Assembly: GCF_030035675.1 (NCBI RefSeq)
Contig: NC_084486.1
Location: 61,547,230-61,611,229 of the forward strand
Direction of reading: 5' to 3'
DNA: 64,000 nt
Origin: Rhineura floridana
Lineage: Eukaryota > Chordata > Lepidosauria > Squamata > Rhineuridae
Below the pieces are notes generated by a model, which was not told the origin of the DNA, did no database searches, and was given only the letters and a program-made list of their open reading frames with translations. A program made the position numbers and the translations under genes. Positions 45,953 to 57,256 of this stretch are shown here, piece after piece (position 1 is the stretch's first letter; every line of letters starts with the position of its first letter).

Positions 45953-46649
45953 TAAATTTAAAAAACTTACTGCATTTAATTCTTGTAAACCTTCTTCACT
46001 CAGTTCTTTTTTGTGTTTGTGCTTTCAATATCATAGCAATAAGCAAAGCATTTTAACCTTTGAAGGCAAACCATCCTTGTAATATCTACACTCCTTTGAA
46101 TAAACAATTACAGAATATCCTTGTTTTGTGCGAAGGTGGACACTTAGATTTTGAATCTTTACTCTGCAGTTAGATTGTGTTCTGTTCAGTCGAAAGAACA
46201 GAACTTTAAAACTGGAAAACCCATAATGCATTGTAACTGCAATCAAAAACTCGTGCAACAATACCTCAAGCAGAAATTGACTGATGAACAGCTGTTTGTC
46301 TGGCTAGATGTGCTGAGTAAGAATTGCCTTCAGGGGATCAGACATGGAAGCTGATGTAATTGGATAGATAGTTTGGCTAAATTTAGACGTAATGATAAGC
46401 AGGATGGCTTATTGTTATGGGAAAGAGCCTAGATGAGCTTTGGGGTCATGCATTGCCCCTTCCTTCTTTCTTCTCTAGTGTAACTGTGAGGAAGAAATCA
46501 AAATCTTTTGCTTCTGATAATAACGAATTGCAGTTTAGTATTATGTCTCACCGTGTATATGGTTAGTCTTAGCTGTATGTGGTTTTCTGCAATGGGCCAA
46601 CTTTACAACCTTGGTTTATGAAGGTAGCTTGTTTCAATAACCTATAGTT
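45953..46649. other. Unassigned
   Basis: No gene or repeat recognised. Confidence 0.4.
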
Positions 46650-46900
46650 TTCTTTATTTATTTACTATATTTCTACACCATCTTTCATCCATCAGGGTCC
46701 CAGGGTGGTTTATGGTATTCACATTAAAACAACAATAAAAGTATAAAGCAATGATTAATCTAATTAATGTAACCATTCCATTAGAACAATTATTGTTCTG
46801 CGGGAAACAGAATATTTTCAATTTCAGCTGGTCTTGCCAAACATCTTGTTAAGATTAGCAACACCTAAGCTTGAAAGTGTTTAGGCCAAACTTCACTGAA
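46650..46900 (-). mobile_element. LINE 3' end, minus strand
   Basis: 'tttatttatttactatattt', 'caccatctttcatccatcag', 'gtcccagggtggtttatggt' and A-rich text form the reversed 3' UTR seen in L2-group elements; worn coding text follows to about 46900. Confidence 0.65.
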
Positions 46901-48882
46901 AGTGTGGTCAAGCTAGTTAATTTAGATGGGAACAGAATGAATTAAAGACAAAGGGAGTTAGAATGCATATGGGGAGAGGAGGAGGAACCTGCTTTCTGCC
47001 CTCTATAGCAACCTGTGCTGGTCATCAAGGCCACATCCTTTGGTACTAGTGTCTTCTTGGCACCTGGAATTTTAGTATCCTTGGCTATAAGCAACTAATT
47101 GCAATTAAATCAAGGGTTTTCTATGTATGTGTTTAATCTAGCATAAACATTCTTTACTTCCAGGTGAGATTATTAGGCCAGGATGATTTGGGAACAACTG
47201 GGTGACATGTTGCATCAGTAAAAGCAAGCATGATTTTCATATAGGTTGCTTAATAAAGATAAAGGGGTAAAATAAAACAGAATGCCTGAACTCCGATATT
47301 CCCATAAGTAGTATTGTCAGTTGTGTGCAATGTAATTATAGTTCGTACACTTGCCAATTAAGCAGTTATACTATAGATGGAGGTGGGGAGGGTATTACAT
47401 CTTCAGGAGATTGAAGGGGAGTACTGCAGAACACTAAATCAGATAAACTATATATATAACAATGTGTGTTGAACAAGTAGTTAAAACATCAAAAATTAGC
47501 ACCGCACTGACATATTTGGCAATATTCCTGTTGAGCAAATTCTTCTGAGCATCTTGGAGCCTTACAGGAGAATGGTGGTTGACTTTAATCCTTCATCTTG
47601 GCTTTTAAAAAGAATGTTAATACACAGAATTTCTTTAATATAATGAATAAACAATGATTAGTCATGCCATTCCCATTTCTGAATAGCTTTTGAATGTGCC
47701 ATCAGAATCTTGGATGATAATGCAGTTTATTTCCATGCTGAAATGCAAAACCTTTTTTTAAAGAACAGTACAACAGGATCCTTGACTACTACTGTTTTTG
47801 TAGGTAAGGCCAGAGGGGATAGGATGGCACCTGTAGTCCTGTTTGGATGTTCTTTTTAAAACTAACACAATTACAATTATGTGAGGGAGAGTGGGGGATT
47901 AGTCCCTGGCAAATCCTGCTGCCTGTCAGCACATCACCTTCCCAGAAGGGTGAACATCTGCAATATACTCACTTCGTGGTTTAGAACCCTCTGTATACTA
48001 TTTGTGTATTAGGATTGTTTGTGTAGTATGCATTTGTGAAGTTTTCGTATGCTTTGCATAATTACAATTTTTTAAAAATAATCTCCAAGTAGAAAATTAG
48101 CACAGCAGATATGGAGTAGAACCTTTCATCACACTCTGTGTGTGTTTTGTTTGATTTTGTTCACTTTTTACTTGCAGAGGTTTTTACACATGAGCATTCA
48201 AAGACAATGCATTTAGTGTTGTGCATGAATATGTGAATCTATATAGAGAAAGGTGACTGAAGAGCATTGGACTTTCTTTGGAGATGACACCAAAGTTAGA
48301 GATAAACATAATAGTGTGTGATTGAATTCTTAGTCACACCATTATGCAGTTTTTTCCTGTGTAATATGAATAATGCAACATAATTCACATTCCCTGTCAA
48401 ATTATTTGGCACGGGAAATATATCACAGGATGGTAGTCTATAGTGAGTGACTTCTGCTGTAATGAGTGGTGTAGGTGACTAATATTTGAGGGTTGTACTG
48501 TAATATAAAATATCCACTAGTAAGTGATGGTTGGTACAAGTATTTAGCTGTTTGAAACTGTATATAATTATATTTGAATCATGGATGACAGGCAAGTCTC
48601 TTCATCTTCAGACCTTTTCAGTGCTACTTCTGTGATAACCTTGTCATTGCCATCCATGTAGCCTTTCATCCTCATTTGTTGACAGCTCTTGAGCTTATCA
48701 AGTTTTTGTTTGTGCTTAGAAGTTGAGCTGCTCTGCTTAATTTCAGGATTATTTAATTGCAGTTGTTGTTGTTGTTATTAGTCCCATACAGGGCTGCTGC
48801 CTAAATATTTTATTCAGGAGCTTGAGAATTGGAAATATTTTCCTGCCTCTGTCCTTGGATGCTTTGGCAGGCTGTTGCATAA
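46901..48882. other. Unassigned, about 2 kb
   Basis: A/T-rich single-copy-looking DNA. No gene, RNA or repeat recognised. Confidence 0.45.
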
Positions 48883-48930
48883 AAAGTTCAATACCTGCCC
48901 TTCCTGTCAGATTTCTTGGCCTCAACAGCA
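48883..48930 (+). repeat. 48-bp direct repeat, left copy
   Basis: Begins AAAGTTCAATACCTGCCCTT and ends CAACAGCA. It matches 49343-49390 at 46 of 48 positions and flanks the insert 48931-49342. Confidence 0.95.
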
Positions 48931-49342
48931 AAAGGGAAAGGGCAGCTAGGTGACACCTTTAGGCACCTTTGGGGGTGATTGGCGGTCCAGGGGCCTGCAG
49001 CTCAGGGCTATACGGCCCGGGGGCAGAACACGGGCCGCCTTTGGGGCCAATGTGCCTCATCCACTTGGAGTTTCAGGGCTCCGGGGGGCGGTGATGCGGG
49101 TTGGACACCCTACACATCTTCAGGGTGTGGCCCGAGCTGGGGTCTGGCACAGGGCAGCCCTGGGCTCAGGCAAGGGTTTGGTTGCCCTATGGCTGCAAGC
49201 AGGCTTTGCCTGGATCATCAGAATGCTCCTGCACTTGATTTCCCCTCCGCAGGTTCATTATTCTAATTGATTCCGTTTAATAAAGTGGCCCATTATTTAA
49301 CCCAATGAATGGTGTTTGTGTCTTATTTTGGCAATAGGCCGC
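48931..49342 (+). mobile_element. 412-bp GC-rich insert of unknown class
   Basis: Inserted between two 48-bp direct repeats, in an A/T-rich setting. GC-rich for about 320 bp, then 'gtttaataaagtggcccatt' (a poly(A)-signal-like word) and a T/G-rich close 'tgtgtcttattttggcaata' before GGCCGC. There is no poly(A) tail and no inverted ends. Open frames at 48950-49270 have no domain. It could be a fragment of a retroelement or of an exonised transcript; unresolved. Confidence 0.6.
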
Positions 49343-49390
49343 AAAGTTCAATACCTGCCCTTCCTATCAGATTTCTTGGCCACAACAGCA
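49343..49390 (+). repeat. 48-bp direct repeat, right copy
   Basis: Same 48 bases as 48883-48930 with two differences. The sequence after this copy ('tctttaactgcttcac') would be the native continuation if the repeat is a target duplication. Confidence 0.95.
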
Positions 49391-50834
49391 TCTTTAACTG
49401 CTTCACATTTTATCCACCTTTTGTCTCCAGATTTCAGAGACCCTGTAATCCTTGCAGACTAAATAAATATAGCAGCGTTTTTAATACCAAGCTGTTACCT
49501 TAAGTGCTGCATTTTGGTGCTTTGTCAAAGAAGGGAGCACCTTACTCCTTTTGATTCTGGTACCGGTCTTCTGGTATGATTCTTTTTCTCTGCTATTCAG
49601 TAGCATAGTCAATATGCTTTATGTAAATTGATTACTGCAGGTTTTTCCTCAAGTCCCGCAGGTTTGATCGTTCAAGGAAACTGACTGTTGAGCCAATTCT
49701 CCTGTAATTTTTGTTTGTAATCCCTGCTTCATGCTTTTTGCATTGATGCTGGCCATCTACAGTGCATTTTTGTTGCCACTTTACAAAGTATGAGGTAATA
49801 TAGCCAGGAACATCAATATCTTGTTTGGTTTCATTTATCTGTGGCATTTACCTTCCTCATCCCAGACCTCAGTAAAAGGCAATTACTTGTATTCTGCAGT
49901 ACGGCACTAAGCTTTTCACCTGTGTTTGGCTTTAGTGTGATATATAGCAAGCAAGACTTGTATTGCAGTGCCTCTGCAACATCTCGGAGTTGAGGGGGAA
50001 GACAAGCAAATGAAATGAATGTGATGATAATGAGTGCCAGAGAAAAAAAATAAGCAGTGTATTTCCCGAAAAGGGTAAAACTTGCACTGACATCAGCCAC
50101 CCTGCATCAGTGTGTTTTGCAGAACTTTTCCTGGCCATCAGATCCTATTAATAACAGATTCAGTCCTGGCTCTGTTTTGCAGCTGGTTGCTAGCAGCAAG
50201 TTTGTGGGAGTCAGTGTGGTACAGCCATTTAGTATCATGGATTCAGTAGGCCTGATTCTTTGTTGCCCTAAGCTGTGTGCAGTCAGTGTACTGTGCAAAC
50301 TACACATACAATACACTCTGCTGAGAAAATGGCATCAAGTGCTGCATGGTGTGCCTTCAGTTGCTTGAGCAGGGCATGAAAAATCCCAGGTATCTATTAC
50401 TTAGGACTCTTAAACATTAGTTGCTGGAATGTAGGAATTTTGAAATATATTTCTAGACATCCTTTTAAGTCCCAACAAAGAATGTTAGGTTTTCTTCACA
50501 AATTTTTTCATTGTGTTGATAGCTGGTTGCTGCATTCCAGTGTGTGTGATCTTCTACACATTGAGTTGAAGCTCTCAGAACATTGGGTGATGTTTGTTGG
50601 AATTATGGTAGGGATTGATGCACTGCAGGGAAAGGAGGTGGAACTGTGGGGGAGGGCAAGGACATACAGCTATAAATAAAGTTCATGGCATAAACAAAGA
50701 GGAAATTCTGCAGGCAGATTCTCTTCATCAAATAGCTTATGACTTACTGAAAAACACTGCTGTATCTGTCTTATAAACAGAAAATTTAGTACTTCAGCAA
50801 GGTTAAAATTGGCTGTTTTCCTTTCCCTTCATAC
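49391..50834. other. Unassigned
   Basis: No supported gene. Overlapping frames on both strands at 49831-50368 show no domain. Confidence 0.4.
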
Positions 50835-50900
50835 AGAGGGCTCCTTCTGGGAGGAAGAGCAGGATATAAATTTAATAAATAAATAAATAATTTAAAATAG
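50835..50900 (+). mobile_element. LINE/SINE 3' stub with AAAT tail
   Basis: 'agagggctccttctgggagg', 'aagagcaggatataaattta' and AAAT units; abuts the left edge of duplication copy 2. Confidence 0.7.
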
Positions 50901-52868
50901 ACAAAGTATTTGTCTTCTAAAACCTGAATGATGAGTGCAAGTATCACAGAACTAGGTTGGAAGGCTTTTTGGAGGTTGTTGTTGTGGCTTTCTCATTGCA
51001 AGGCAAGTCTGGAACAGTACGTGGGAAATTGGACATGGTATTTAGGCATTTCATGATGTATCCTGGGATTGCTGGTATTCAGTTTGCATCTTTTACCCAT
51101 GTTAGGGAGTTTCAGATTTGAGACTAAGATGAGTGGGTCTTGCTTGCATTTAAGCATGTGGACTATGCTCAAGTCATAGCCTCCAGAGCAAAGAATTTAA
51201 TTTTGTTCTTTTGATTTGCATTATTACCTGTATTGTTTTGTCCTTTTATATTACAGCCTTCTACAGCTGGAGAGCAGCAGGCTGAGATTTAACAACATCT
51301 GGAGGGCACCAGGTTGGGGAAGGCTGATCTAAAATACATTGTTGACAATTTTTGCTATGACAAATAAACAAAGGTACTACACCAGTTCAAAAAGATTTTT
51401 ATACGAATGTTATAATTACAGTGAGGTACTTGATTTGATTTGTTATCTGGAATATTTGTCCAAAAGCATGGATGGAAATGAATGTGTTGTGTTAGATGAT
51501 TACTATGGGCTGCCAAAGGTTTTATTTATACATTTTTAAACTCACAGTGCATGTTTTAAACAATTCCCTCAATGACCTGTGTAGCAGTACAATTTATGGC
51601 CTTTCAGAAAAGGTATTTAAGTAAATAGACAATTCTAGTATTCCAAGGAGAAATAAGAGATGAGGAAGGTCTGTTCTACTTTCTGGACCATAAAAGGATA
51701 ATAAAACACTTAGATTGTACGTTGCATGGGAAGAGACCATGGCCCAATATATTTCCTATTAATCATCACGTTTCCTATTAGTATTAACTGGAGAGTGTGT
51801 GCACATTGATTTGGCTTAAGGGCAGACCCAGAGGGGAGATTAACTTGTGGGGGTGCAGACCCTCAGGAAGACCTCAGGATTCCCTGGCCCCTAGCTGCTT
51901 ATCACCCATTCACCTTTGTTTGAAAAGTCCAAAGTGTGAGGTAGCTGAAAACAATATTTAGCCAACAAGACTCCCTGTAAAAGGAAATGGGCTGAAGAGA
52001 GGCTAGGGTACCCAGAAGTGGGCCAGTTCACCCCTTCCCTTCAGTCCTGAATTATCAAAGCCACTCGTAGTTAACCATATTGTAGGTGCTCTAGACTTTG
52101 TGGGTGATGCAACTTGCTACATAAGCCCCAAACAAGCTCCTCTGATGACATTGGAGCCAGAGGGGAGATGGAACAAGCCCACTTCCAGCCCTTCAGTCCC
52201 ATCCCAACCCTCACCTGTGGTCCCTGAACACCTGCACTCTTTGCTGCAGCCTTAATTAAGTGTAGGCAGGCTCATTCTAGTTGCATGAAAAAAGTGTCAC
52301 GGACAGAAGCAAGCATGCACGCACACAAACATTCCTCCTCAGTGGGACTCCATTGAGCCTGCTGGCGCAGTAGCCTGCGCATCCGAGGTGCGGGTGGTGG
52401 GGACACTTAGCAAAGACCTCCTCCTACTCAGGAGGGGTGCGTGGTGGCGATGGTGTGGTGAGAGGAAGGCGGTGAAGGGAAGCTGAAGGGCAGCGCCTCG
52501 GTTGTAATTGGAGTTACGGGATGCAGCTGTCACTGTCAGCAGCACTGAAGCCTTCGGCCTCAACCCCTTCTGAAGGTAACTCACTGGGGCCCTTCCCCAA
52601 GTCCCATTCCATCTCCTCCTCTTCCTCATCGCTCCAAGACCATTTCATGGGAGTCATGACATCAAGGTTTTTTATACCCAATGGGTAAGAAGGTCATGTT
52701 GGGAGGAGAAAACATTGGTCCCTTTCCTCAGCTTCACCTGTTTTGAGTTCTCTGTGAGCCACAGCTTGTATAATATAATGAAGATGCAATGTTTGTGTCA
52801 GTCTCACTTTCAAAGTTTGGATACACATGCAGAAGGTTCACCCAACAAATTCAGATAATTTGGACGGT

Positions 52869-53023
52869 TGCATGCAGAAGGTCTAAGGCTCAATCTCCAG
52901 GTAGGAGTGGGAATGTTTCCTGTATGAAACCTGGAGAGCCGTTGCCAATCAGTGTAGGACAATACTCAGATAGATGGACTAGTTTTCTGATTTGGTGTAA
53001 GGCAGTTTCCTATGTTCCCTTGT
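52869..53023 (+). mobile_element. tRNA-headed SINE in duplication copy 2
   Basis: Same insertion as 28779-28933, carried along by the duplication. Differences are single substitutions. Confidence 0.8.
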
Positions 53024-53039
53024 GTAACATTTCAGAGAC

Positions 53040-53510
53040 TTATTATAAAATTGAAATAAATAAATTCAAACTATTTCTGTCCCACCTCTCTACCCTACAA
53101 TGGGTCACTCTGGGTGGCTCACAATCCAATTGTACACAGTAAATAAAAAACACAATAAAACATTAAAATAGACAAAATACATAGAATACAGTTGACAATT
53201 CAAGGGGAGTAATATTAAAAGGGGACTAGAGGTAAAATTTGAAAGAGGAAAAACATAGAATAAGTTTCAGGCTATACTTTCAGTTGCTGTCAAAGGTTCT
53301 CCAGAACAAAATGGTTTTCAGAAGTCTCCTAAATGCCATCAGGGAGGGAACACCTTGGGCTTCTTGGGGTAGGTATTCCAAAGGCTGGGGGCCATAATTA
53401 AAAAGGGCCATGGCTGAAAAGGGGTGGTATCCAACTAATGCTTTCTGTGAGTGCAAGGATTTTTGCTTGCACAACAGGACTTTCTCCTTCTGTTCTACCC
53501 TCATGCATGC
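53040..53510 (-). mobile_element. L2-like LINE 3' end in duplication copy 2
   Basis: Same insertion as 28960-29415, with the C-terminal frame MALFNYGPQPLEYLPQEAQG and FRRLLKTILFW. Confidence 0.75.
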
Positions 53511-53655
53511 CCTTCCCAAATCTGCTCTGGAGCATTAGATGGAACTCCCTAGAACGGACTTAGAGGGCATTCAGGGGGAGGAGGGGGGGAAATCCTGTTG
53601 CACAAGGAGAAATTTTTATGCTGATGGGATGTCTTCCTTAGCGCTATTTTGGATA
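53440..53655. mobile_element. Palindromic DNA element spanning the duplication edge
   Basis: The left arm 'ctgtgagtgcaaggattttt', 'gcttgcacaacaggac' pairs loosely with the right arm 'gaaatcctgttgcacaagga', 'gaaatttttatgctgatggg'. The homology between duplication copies ends inside this element. Confidence 0.6.
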
Positions 53656-54160
53656 CCACTCAAGGTTCTTGCAAGCAAGGCTAGGAAACGCTACAGATGT
53701 CTGTGTGTGATACAGGTTCGGTACTACAGTTCTGTGGAGGTGAACATAGATTATTGTGTTACAAAAGACCAGTGTGCATTTATTACAGCAAAGAGACAAA
53801 AGATAGCACTTTTAAACTGTTCCAGTGCATCTGCCAAATTTATCTTGATTTTACAATTAACAAAGTTGAAGACATTATGACTTTATAGAAGCTAGCATAG
53901 CATGAGAATAAATGAGATCACTTAAGAGCCCCCTCCCTTCCCCTGCATTGAGCCAAATCAAGAACTTTTGAGTTGCATAAAAGAAAAACAAATTCCTGGC
54001 ACAAAGAAGCCAGGTTTATTCTTCTTGTGCAAGCTAACAACCAGTCAACCCCCACTTTGAACAGTGATTAGACAGATTATGTGCTCTTTCCAACTACAGT
54101 GTGTTGGTATTGTCAGTAGCTATTGTAATCAAAGCAGCAAAAAAGCTATATTATAGAGCA
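53656..54160. other. Unassigned
   Basis: Nothing recognised; the overlapping frames at 53539-53888 have no domain. Confidence 0.4.
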
Positions 54161-54161
54161 G

Positions 54162-54300
54162 TGTTTCCCATACTTTCAACATGCGCGTACCCCTTTTGAG
54201 ACATTGATTTTACCGGCGTACCCAACTTTCACAAAAATAATTGAGAGAGGGGTAAGGTATTATAACACATTTGTAATTCCTATAATTTTATATGAAATGT
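54162..54300. mobile_element. Possible hAT-like left end
   Basis: CAGTGTTTCCCATACTTTCA at 54162-54163 onward, then 'gcgtaccccttttgagacat', resembles hAT terminal sequence. No matching right end or target duplication was found. Confidence 0.4.
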
Positions 54301-54644
54301 TTGTAAAAAAATAAATGTAAAGTAAGTAATAAACATTTTAATAATAGAAATAATATTTATATAACAAAAATATATATTCAAATTTGGATGAATGTATTGA
54401 AACCTTCAGCAAACCTGTCAAACAACGGGCTATTGTTGATTGTTACTTCCCATATTAATAATGTGGGAGGAAAAGGGGGGAAAAACACACTAGAAAATAA
54501 ACCTTTTCCCAAGAATGTGGAACATTAATGTGTCTTCTCTAGAAGGCATAAGCAAAAGATACTGTTGCTAAGAATGAAATGAAAGAATAAAGATAAAAAT
54601 GGAAACATAGATGCTGTGTGGCAGAAGAAAAGAGGATGAAGAAC

Positions 54645-54862
54645 CTAAAGAGGGCTGCTGTATAAAACCAAGAGTCAATCTAGTCCAGCCTCCTCTTTCC
54701 GACAGGGACCAGCTAGATGCTTCTTGGGAGATCACAAGAAGAACTTGAGCAATAGGCTTCTCCCGCTGTTCCCATAAACAGGTATTCAAAAGTAAAGTTT
54801 GTGTCAATGTGGAGGGAGCATATAGCTGCTATGACTAGCAGCCATTGATAAATTGTAGATTA
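54645..54862 (-). mobile_element. CR1 LINE 3' end, minus strand
   Basis: 'gtcaatctagtccagcctcc', 'gggaccagctagatgcttct', 'tgggagatcacaagaagaac', 'gttcccataaacaggtattc', 'tatgactagcagccattgat' is the reversed CR1 3' UTR; 2890-2996 is the corresponding 3' end on the plus strand. Confidence 0.75.
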
Positions 54863-55715
54863 AGAAAAAACCCTAAGGAGGATTTGTTTCAGAACAATCA
54901 TGTTTCATTATGTTGCATTTGAATCTGCTTTGCTTGATATATTTAAACAGGTAACAAGAAGCATTGGAAAAACTGAATAATAAATTGAAAAGTATGTTTT
55001 CTTCATTTTTAAAGAATTATTGCTAAAATATGTTGGCAACTTTAATAACTTAAAAATAAAAATTCTAAAGTGTTAAAGTTTAAAATAAAGTAAAAGTAAG
55101 ATAAATATTATATAATAGAAGTTGAAAAGCACTGTTTACAACCAAATGAATGATTTATTTAATCTATAGTAAAATTATTGTGGGATCTGACAAAACAAAA
55201 AGTCACAATTTCAAGCTTGAAAATTTTGCTGAAAGTTTACACTTGTGTTGATATTCACAGTTCTTTTCAGATTGAGATATTGTTCTGTTTAGACTACACT
55301 GCACTTTTGAGTTGTAACACAGTTTTCCCATTCTATGTAGTGTAGAATCCCTATAAGGAGGCTGCCTTTAAGGCAGATGCTTTGGTATTGTGCTGCTGCA
55401 CCCAATTTGTTTGAGGATGATTATTGTTGGATACAAATGGTTCTTTTTTCAAAGAGTGACCGTAGTTGGCTGCCTGAGTGTAAAAAGCCCCAAACCAAAC
55501 CAACAGCATTACATTGCCTAATGGAACTTCAGAGCTCAAAAGAAATCTTTAGAAGCTATTTTGTTCTTTGGAAGGGTTTGCTGTAATGGTTTTTCTTTTA
55601 AAATAGAATAAAATAGATTGCCATACATTGTTAAATTAATGAAAAGTTTGTTTGAAGCTTGCTTGGGTTAAGGTTTTTGAAAAAAAGTTTACAGTTGTAT
55701 TCAATGTAGAGCTAT
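54863..55715. other. Unassigned
   Basis: A/T-rich; no gene or repeat recognised. Confidence 0.4.
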
Positions 55716-55880
55716 GCGAAAGTTCTGTAAGCGCAAGGATTGTGCTTGGACAATTGGATGTTCTCTTCCTCTTTTCCCTTGCATGCCCCCTATCTGTTCT
55801 AGGGGTTCCCCCAACCTTCTGGAACAAGTTTTTAGGGGGAGGTTTGGCATGTGTATGGTGGGGAGGGGAGAAGGGAAGGC
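55716..55880. mobile_element. Palindromic repeat family member
   Basis: 'gtaagcgcaaggattgtgct', 'tggacaattggatgttctct', 'tgttctaggggttcccccaa' match the 53440-53655 and 6286-6420 family. Confidence 0.5.
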
Positions 55881-56533
55881 CTATTGTGGCAGAGATCCTT
55901 ATCAACACATTAGTTGAACACTGCCCTCAGTTTTGGGTGGTAATTGTACATCTTTAGCTACAGCCCTTTCCCCCCTAAATATGCTGTACTACTTTATTCT
56001 GCAGTAGCCCTCTTGTCCTATAATTTAAAGGCCAAAAGAGGGTTTTATTCTTTTGGTTAAAGAAATACATAATATATATATATATATATAATTGTGTTTG
56101 CAACTTAGTTACATCACAAGAGGGTGGTTCAGATTATCCTTCCCCCAACATACTGAAAGAACATGTGAAGGGAATGGTCCTCGCCTCCTCTGTCCATCCC
56201 TTTGGGTAGTGTGTGATGTATGCACATAGAGCTTCTCCACAAACCGGCATCCCTGATTGGGTCAGGGTCCACTGCATGTGGAGGACAATACTTTCTCTGT
56301 GTGTGATCTGAAGTCCATATTACATATATATGACATGATTATTATGTCTTATAAACAGCCCAAAATATATATTGAAGGTTGTGCAGTGTGATTCTCAGGC
56401 TGTGCACTGCATGATACCTTAATGTCTGTGCACATCCATTTAAGTGCGCTGGAGACAAGATGCTTCTGTTCCCCACTTGGGAATATAACTCATGGATAGC
56501 CTGGAGGTGGGACCTAAATCCTGAATAACAAAG
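55881..56533. other. Unassigned, with a TA microsatellite
   Basis: A TA run lies at about 56070-56090. No gene recognised. Confidence 0.45.
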
Positions 56534-56671
56534 TCTACAGTAGGGGTAGCCAACGTGGTCCCCTCCAGTTGCTGTTAGACTACAACCACTGTCACCCCTC
56601 TGGGCTAGGATATGGTTGAGGAGTTTAGCAACATCTGGAGGGCATCATGTTAGCTGTCCCTCTTCTACAGT
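56534..56671. mobile_element. hAT-like MITE with 8-bp target duplication
   Basis: The element 56542-56663 opens AGGGGTAGCCAACGTGGTCC and closes with the inverted form 'gcatcatgttagctgtccct'. TCTACAGT flanks both sides (56534-56541 and 56664-56671), as expected for hAT. About 122 bp, non-coding. Confidence 0.8.
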
Positions 56672-57256
56672 AACGTGAACTAACAAGATGTCCCCAAATG
56701 GCAAAATAGTGGCAGTGGTTTATGAGAAAATGGCGACTGTCTCGGATAAATAAGGACAGTCGGAACATGTATTTTCTGTTTAGTCCTGCCAGATTACAGC
56801 TGTTCTTTAGCTAATGAATCAAGTGGCTGTTTATGTGGACTTCTTGTTGTTCTCTGATGGCACTTTGGTGGTCTTATTACTGTTCTATTCTTTCAGTAGA
56901 TGTCACTATCTATAGTTTGTCTCAATGCTGCGATCCACAGTGCTGTTTTCTATTGCTAGATGCTTTTATTTTGCCTATATGAGTAGAAGATACTATGTTA
57001 TATGATGTTCTGAACATAGCAATGAGACAAAACATTCATTCATGTGATTCAACCAGAGATGATGCACGTATAAAAACCAAACCCAGATATATCTGCTCTT
57101 AACCCCCAGGTATGCAACCTCAGGAAAAAAACCCATTCTTAAATATTTGCATAAACTGTATGATGGCACAGTGTGAGTGTTTAGATATTTGAAAATTCCC
57201 CAGTAAAGGAGCTGGCATTTTCATGAAATGATAACCTGAAAAGGCCCAGAAATGGC

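Larger units (their letters stand above)
50865..53531. repeat. 2.7-kb segmental duplication, copy 2
   Basis: Direct copy of 26753-29439. It keeps the empty AATATTT site where copy 1 has gained a stub, and has about 50 extra bases at 52049-52095. On the right, the palindromic element that copy 1 only starts continues past the homology limit here, so copy 2 may carry the older junction. Confidence 0.93.

Noticed and set aside
48950-49270. Two overlapping plus frames of 95-106 codons in the GC-rich insert
   Set aside because: No domain, high GC explains openness, and two frames are equally open.
54162-55130. A complete hAT element from 54162 to a CACTG at about 55127
   Set aside because: The ends do not pair well and no 8-bp duplication flanks them.
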